Shown here in pieces: positions 59,454 through 64,000 of a stretch of DNA of 64,000 nt (positions within the stretch are counted from its first letter, which is position 1; every line of letters starts with the position of its first letter). A model generated the notes under the pieces. The model did not search any database, was not told the DNA's origin, and was given only the letters and a program-made list of their open reading frames with translations. The position numbers and the translations under genes are program-made. The DNA is from Glomus cerebriforme. Its lineage: Eukaryota > Glomeromycota > Glomeromycetes > Glomerales > Glomeraceae. The DNA is taken from NCBI GenBank assembly GCA_003550305.1, contig QKYT01000470.1, forward strand, positions 8,925 to 72,924. The letters run 5' to 3'.

Positions 59454-60703
59454 GGCTCCGAAATTGATTTACCCAAAATCCGAAATCCGAAATTCCGAAA
59501 CTGAAATCCGAAATTATTCCAAAATTCTGATTGGCTAAAATAATAAAAATTTTATCTCGCCATTTATTAATTCTAAAAAGATGATTTATAGTTCATTGGA
59601 TTCCTCTCGATTAGGCGAGTATAATGGTAATAAGATCATCTTTCTGTGATCACTGGTTGCCGAGATATTTATTGCTAAAGTTTTTATATATATTAAATAA
59701 ATAGCAAACGGCGTGATTATTATCGGCCAGAATTACTAAATCCAAAATCAGGCCGAAATGCCGAAAAATTGTCGGATTAAGCTCCCGTGTAGATCATTTC
59801 CATTTTTGGAGATACCCGTTCCACAAAAAATCAAATTTGGTAAAAATCGTTTTCGCCAATTGTGTAACACTTTTTAGGGGACGTCTAAAGTGGAGCAGAA
59901 TGCACCCCTTGAATGTGTGCCAGGTTTGTGACGCAGCAATTTTTCAAAAAAAATACATAACAGATTTTTTCTCTAACATAAAGCTTTTAAAATTTTACTG
60001 TAGATGTGATTTCTGCTGCTCTGCAAGTTTACTTATACTTTGGAAGAAGGTTTAAAATGCCGTTTTTGACTTTACATATAAATGATTGATTTTACCGTCT
60101 TTGCCGATCATTTCCAAAAATGGATTTAACAAAAATAAAATTTTTGTCAAATAAGTCAATAATGATATTTAAAATTGCTTTTGGCACTCTAAGTAAACTT
60201 GCAGAGCAGCCGAAATTAGGTATATTTAGTAACTTTTAAAGGTTATATGTTAATATAAAAAATTTTCTTTTTATGATTTTTTGTTGCGCCACATCGGCTA
60301 GCTGCGCCACAAACCTGGCACACATTTCGTTTAAGCGAGCAGAATCACGTGATCATAGTGCATATCTGTCATCCTGCATCACACCTTCATTTTCCATTTT
60401 TCCTAAGTATTCTAGGAACTTAAATTTTTTCGATAGGTGAAATCCTATTTATCATCTGTTATTTGTCACATGCATAATTTCTTAATGCCATAATTCCGGC
60501 CAAAAATTTTACGTAAATCACGTGATTCTGCTCGCTTTAGACGTACCCCTTTTTAGAAAATTTAATAATTCCGGCTGAAATTTCCTTAATGCCGGCCAAT
60601 TAGAATATCGGCATTTCGGCATGAATTTCGGATTTCGGAATTTCGGATTTCGGATTTCGGTTTCGGAATTTCGGCAAATCCGAAATATTTCGGTTTCGGG
60701 GCC
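59454..60703. mobile_element. Non-autonomous element with CCGAAA-repeat inverted ends
   Basis: The left end (GGCTCCGAAA at 59454) and right end (GGCCCCGAAA read inward from 60703) face each other. Each is followed by arrays of CCGAAATCCGAAATTCCGAAA-like units (59475-59515 and 60625-60695). The arms also share an ATTGGC-type block (59531-59536; 60594-60600). Only 1250 bases, with no coding frame; a second foldback element is inserted in the middle. Superfamily is unresolved because no target duplication could be read. Confidence 0.7.
59871..60556. mobile_element. Nested foldback element (ACGTCTAAAG ends)
   Basis: Inverted ends share TTTTTAGGGG-ACGTCTAAAG (59871-59890; 60536-60556 reversed). 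Inner arms also pair: GTGTGCCAGGTTTGTG at 59914-59930 with 60308-60324, and GCTGCTCTGCAAGTTTACTTA near 60014-60036 with its reverse complement near 60190-60213. GCGAGCAGAATCACGTGAT occurs twice in opposite orientation (60334-60353; 60516-60534). No coding capacity. Confidence 0.7.
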
Positions 60704-61344
60704 AGTATTAACATAAAATATATTTTTCATATAACTTAATTTATTTTATTGAATATTTTGTTTATTAATACTTATAATTTAAATTATTATCTGTTATTTT
60801 TAATAATAACTAGGCAATGAAAACTATTATTTGAGAAGACATTATTTGTTATTAATATACAATAATTTTATTTGTCAATTTATACATATAAACAAACAGA
60901 TATTGTTATATAATCTTAATTGTAATCATCTTTCATAAATATATATATATTTTGTTCAAAACAATAAATTTTATATTTCATTCAGCCAATCAAAGTAAAA
61001 ACTAAATTTGCGTCAATTAGCTAATTAGCTAAATTAACTTTATAACAAGCTAATTAAATTTTTGTGTTACACTAAATTGCTAAAACTTCTAACAAAAAAA
61101 ATGATGCAGCTGATAAACAAATATCTGTAACTTTGTACCGACTTCTATAAACACCCGGATTCTTTTCTAGGTTAGCTCTTGACAGATTTTTATACCTGAA
61201 TACATACCTGTAATAAAACCCGATGTCTTTGAAAATAAAATATCTCTACGCAACAGCTTTTGAGAAAAAGGTAATATTCTGTTTTATATATATTGAACTT
61301 GTTAACAACTCTACTTTAACCTGTAATAAAATTTTATAATTTAT
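60704..61344. other. AT-rich intergenic interval
   Basis: No gene or repeat structure was identified. Confidence 0.5.
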
Positions 61345-62520
61345 TCTTTACGAACTTCAGAAACTTCAAAAGGTACTGCTATTGTTCTTTTCTTTTTTCG
61401 GTATTGAATATGTTTTCTAATGCGACTTAAATCCCATTCATCCGACAAGGTATTCAATTTTTCTCTCATTTCTTCGTTTGTTGGCTCATTTTGACTCAAA
61501 ATTAAAGATTCTAAAAGACTTTCTTCTTCTAAATTAGCAATTCATTTAGCTCTTCATTTATGTTTATGTGATAATTCATCTGTCACACGTGTATCTTGTG
61601 ATTAATTTGTATTACAACATTTGTGGATCCTACTGATTTAATTGTGAATCCAAAGTTTGTGTACATTCTGATGTTTTTTTATTTTTTGTTGCTTCTTTAA
61701 CTTTTTCTGAAAAGACAATATTTTAATTTAGTTATACCTAATTTGCTCCTTCCTGGCTGAATTGATCTTGTTTTAAGAACATCTTCATAACAAATTGCCT
61801 GCATATGAATTACTCCATCAGGAAAGTAATTTTTAAGCCGAGTTACTCCTTCAACTGTCAGCTGTGTCTGATAAACATTTTACTATTTAGAAAAATTTAT
61901 TTGTTTGATCAAATTCTTGAATAAGAATATTAACTAAATTTCACATTGGATCATATCTTTGGTTTATTGCATGATTTCTGGTGGATGCTGTTGGATCATT
62001 AAGATATTCAGACAATAAGATTCCTATTATTCCTATTCGATTGCGCTCAGTTTATGCTGATTTTATTTGTAATTTTCTGCTACTCATACCACAAAGTTTG
62101 CAACTTTCTGTTAATAATATCAATAATTACACATGGCGAAAATGGGATTGATGATGTTTTATCTATAATATGTGTTTTATTCTCATATAATTATGATTTA
62201 TTTTCTTTATTTTCTAACTCTTGCTCATAATCAACATTTTCTTTTATTTCGTCATCACTTTCAGAACTGCATTCACTTCATTTTAAATAGTTTCATGTGC
62301 TTGGATAAACTTTTAGCATGAAAAATATTAGACTGTTGTTTATTTTCTTGAATATCAAACAACTGTTGCATTAAAATTAAATCTTCAACTTCAGCATTTA
62401 ATAATCTCAGATCTTCTTGGTTTATTAATTGTTCTAAAAATGCTTCGTCTAATTCTTCTTCAAAATCATTATTATCATCTTTTAAAAACTTTTCAAACAA
62501 GTTGTTATCATTGTCTGTAA
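61345..62520 (-). pseudogene. Relic of an unidentified coding sequence
   Basis: Minus-strand fragments include an acidic helix-rich stretch (62273-62500: FEEELDEAFLEQLINQEDLR, DLILMQQLFDIQEN). Further on comes TVEGVTRLKNYFPDGVIHMQ with AICYEDVLKTRSIQPGRSKL (about 61740-61860). Then a Lys-rich broken tail to 61345. Stops and frame changes separate them. The family is not recognised; position in a repeat-rich stretch suggests a transposon accessory gene or a dead lineage-specific gene. Confidence 0.4.
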
Positions 62521-62995
62521 AGTTTACAAACTCTAGGTTGGTTTCTATATTGAATTATAAAAAGGCCGTCACAGGTATATACTAAAATAGAGGTTTTAAG
62601 TACCTGGGATTCTTTTCATAGACGAAGAATATGAACTTAAAATTACTTCAAAAAAATAAATTTTGATCTCAACTATCAGGAAATGTACTCAGATTTTGTA
62701 TTAAATTGAAACTGAAACAAATGAGCGGTCCCCATCCCTGCAAAAATTAAGCCACAGATTATCGATCATCATTATTTTAATAAATATATTTTACATGATG
62801 AAAATGATGAAGAAAAATGAAGAAGGACATGATTCCGAAGCAAAATTAAATGATTTTTCATTAAATAAATTATTAGAAACTGTTAAAATAATTAACTAAA
62901 TTATGATCAAATGATGAATAATTTAAAACAAACTTTAGTAAGAATAATTGATAATGTAATAAATGTTAATATTTGATTTCAAATAAATAACTCGA
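62521..62995. other. Intergenic region downstream of DTD1
   Basis: AT-rich, likely the DTD1 3' region. No feature seen. Confidence 0.5.
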
Positions 62996-63896
62996 TTATT
63001 CATCATTATAATCCTTTCTTTTTTCTTTATTTTTATTGGATTTTACTGAAATTGATTTATCAACATATATAAATTTGCGTGAATCCAATTCTAATGTAAC
63101 TGGACCCTATGATAAGAAATAGAAACAAATAGAAATTAATAACGCAATATAAAAAAATATATTAATAATATTAATGAAAGTATTTAAGATGTTAATACAC
63201 TACATCATTGACTATGTTAACAATCATCATTTCGCCAAAAACACCATCTACAAAAAGAAAGAGATGATTTAATATAATTACAAATATATGCGAATAAAAC
63301 GAATTACCTTTAATTCTTCCTTCAACATATTCTTGTTTCAGTCTATTTAAGAAAGTTAAATACATTTCCCTTGATTCATTAGTCTTCATTGCATTATGAA
63401 AGCTAGGCTTATCTAACATAAAAATTATTTATTAAAATCGGGAAAAGTGAATCAACCACGCAATTAATTAATTTACATTTTACCTTTTGATAGACTTCCA
63501 TATAATGTAAATTGAGATACTTAATAATTATTTTTTAGAAGTTAATTGAATAATTAAGAGAATTATGTTCGAATTAAAGTAATTCATCACTTACCACACA
63601 AAATTTCTAAACCCGCATCTTTAACACTTGTTGCCCATTTTTTTTCACCTTTTTCATCCTCAAATACGCGTACATTCAGGATTTTTTTTACCATATATTC
63701 TACATCGTCTGATGTGTCATCAGAAGCTATGCCTAAAAAGATGCAAAGTCCTTTATCTATAGAGGAAACTTGTGTGTTGACTAATAAATAAAGGCAATAA
63801 TTATAAAAAATTCTTTTTTGAAAGAAAAAATAAATAAAAAAATAAATAAAAACCTGATACACTTGCATTTAAAACTCGTTGGAGAACTGCTCGCAT
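62996..63896 (-). CDS. DTD1: D-aminoacyl-tRNA deacylase (DTD1)
   Basis: Cytosolic chiral proofreading enzyme that removes D-amino acids, and mischarged glycine, from tRNA. Six short exons give about 172 residues, the usual length plus a small tail. It starts at 63896: MRAVLQRVLNASVSV. The second exon has NTQVSSIDKGLCIFLGIASD and VEYMVKKILNVRVFEDEKG. The catalytic motif SQFTLYG is on its own short exon. PSFHNAM follows, and the second signature motif NDGPVTLELDS is formed across an intron. The Lys/Asn-rich tail ends KRKDYNDE. Both DTD signature motifs are intact, so it should be active. It is the first ordinary gene to the right of the transposon island. Confidence 0.94.
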
Positions 63897-64000
63897 TGAG
63901 GAAGAATTTTTTTAATCAGTTTGTCATACACAAAATACTTATGCAAGATTAGAAAATCACGTGAAAGATTATTAACGCGTTTTCACAATTTCAGTTACAC
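63897..64000. promoter_or_regulatory. Upstream region of DTD1
   Basis: The 104 bases before the DTD1 start; the window ends here. It contains TCACGTGA at 63958-63965, an E-box-like palindrome. Confidence 0.35.

Noticed and set aside
1..64000. CRISPR array
   Set aside because: No regularly spaced direct repeats with unique spacers; a eukaryotic window.

Overview
The window reads as nuclear DNA of a filamentous fungus, most likely an arbuscular mycorrhizal fungus (Glomeromycotina, Rhizophagus-like). The base composition is very AT-rich with long homopolymer A/T tracts. Genes are broken by many short introns (mostly GTAAGT...AG). The gene set is fungal: Rit1, Snf4, Qcr6, Mgm1, a CYS3/MetR-type bZIP. 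Two divergent HMG-box proteins and a decayed Plavaka transposon are typical of that lineage. The species is inferred, not proven.

Layout. 1-7304 is gene-free AT-rich DNA. 7305-47723 is a compact housekeeping block: RIT1(-), eL22(-), RRP6(+), SURF1(-), CYS3-like bZIP(+), MGM1/OPA1(+), HIBCH(-), DCN1(+), TIA1/PUB1-like RNA-binding protein(+), SNF4(-), QCR6(+), two HMG-box proteins(+), TRAP-alpha(-), SURF4(+), an unknown multipass membrane protein(-), MFAP1(-) and METTL14(+). Several neighbours are head to head over short shared promoters (eL22/RRP6, HIBCH/DCN1, SNF4/QCR6, TRAP-alpha/SURF4, MFAP1/METTL14). 48280-60703 is a transposon island. It holds an IS607-type element (serine recombinase plus decayed TnpB/Fanzor-like nuclease), an unidentified coding relic, a 6.6-kb Plavaka (CACTA-like) element cut by a foldback mariner-type MITE, and a CCGAAA-repeat element with a second foldback element inside. 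More relics follow to 62.5 kb, and then DTD1(-) at 62996-63896.

Themes. Mitochondrial functions recur (SURF1, MGM1, HIBCH, QCR6). So do RNA processing and tRNA quality control (RIT1, RRP6, TIA1-like, MFAP1, METTL14, DTD1) and the early secretory pathway (TRAP-alpha, SURF4).

The strongest unusual signals are: a textbook U12-type AT-AC minor intron in METTL14; an IS607 element with overlapping recombinase and nuclease frames in a eukaryotic genome; a possible poison exon followed by U-rich sequence inside the TIA1-like gene; and a MITE whose TA-flanked insertion splits the Plavaka transposase exactly. All coordinates come from reading the sequence; exon borders were chosen from splice signals and protein-family continuity, without transcripts.
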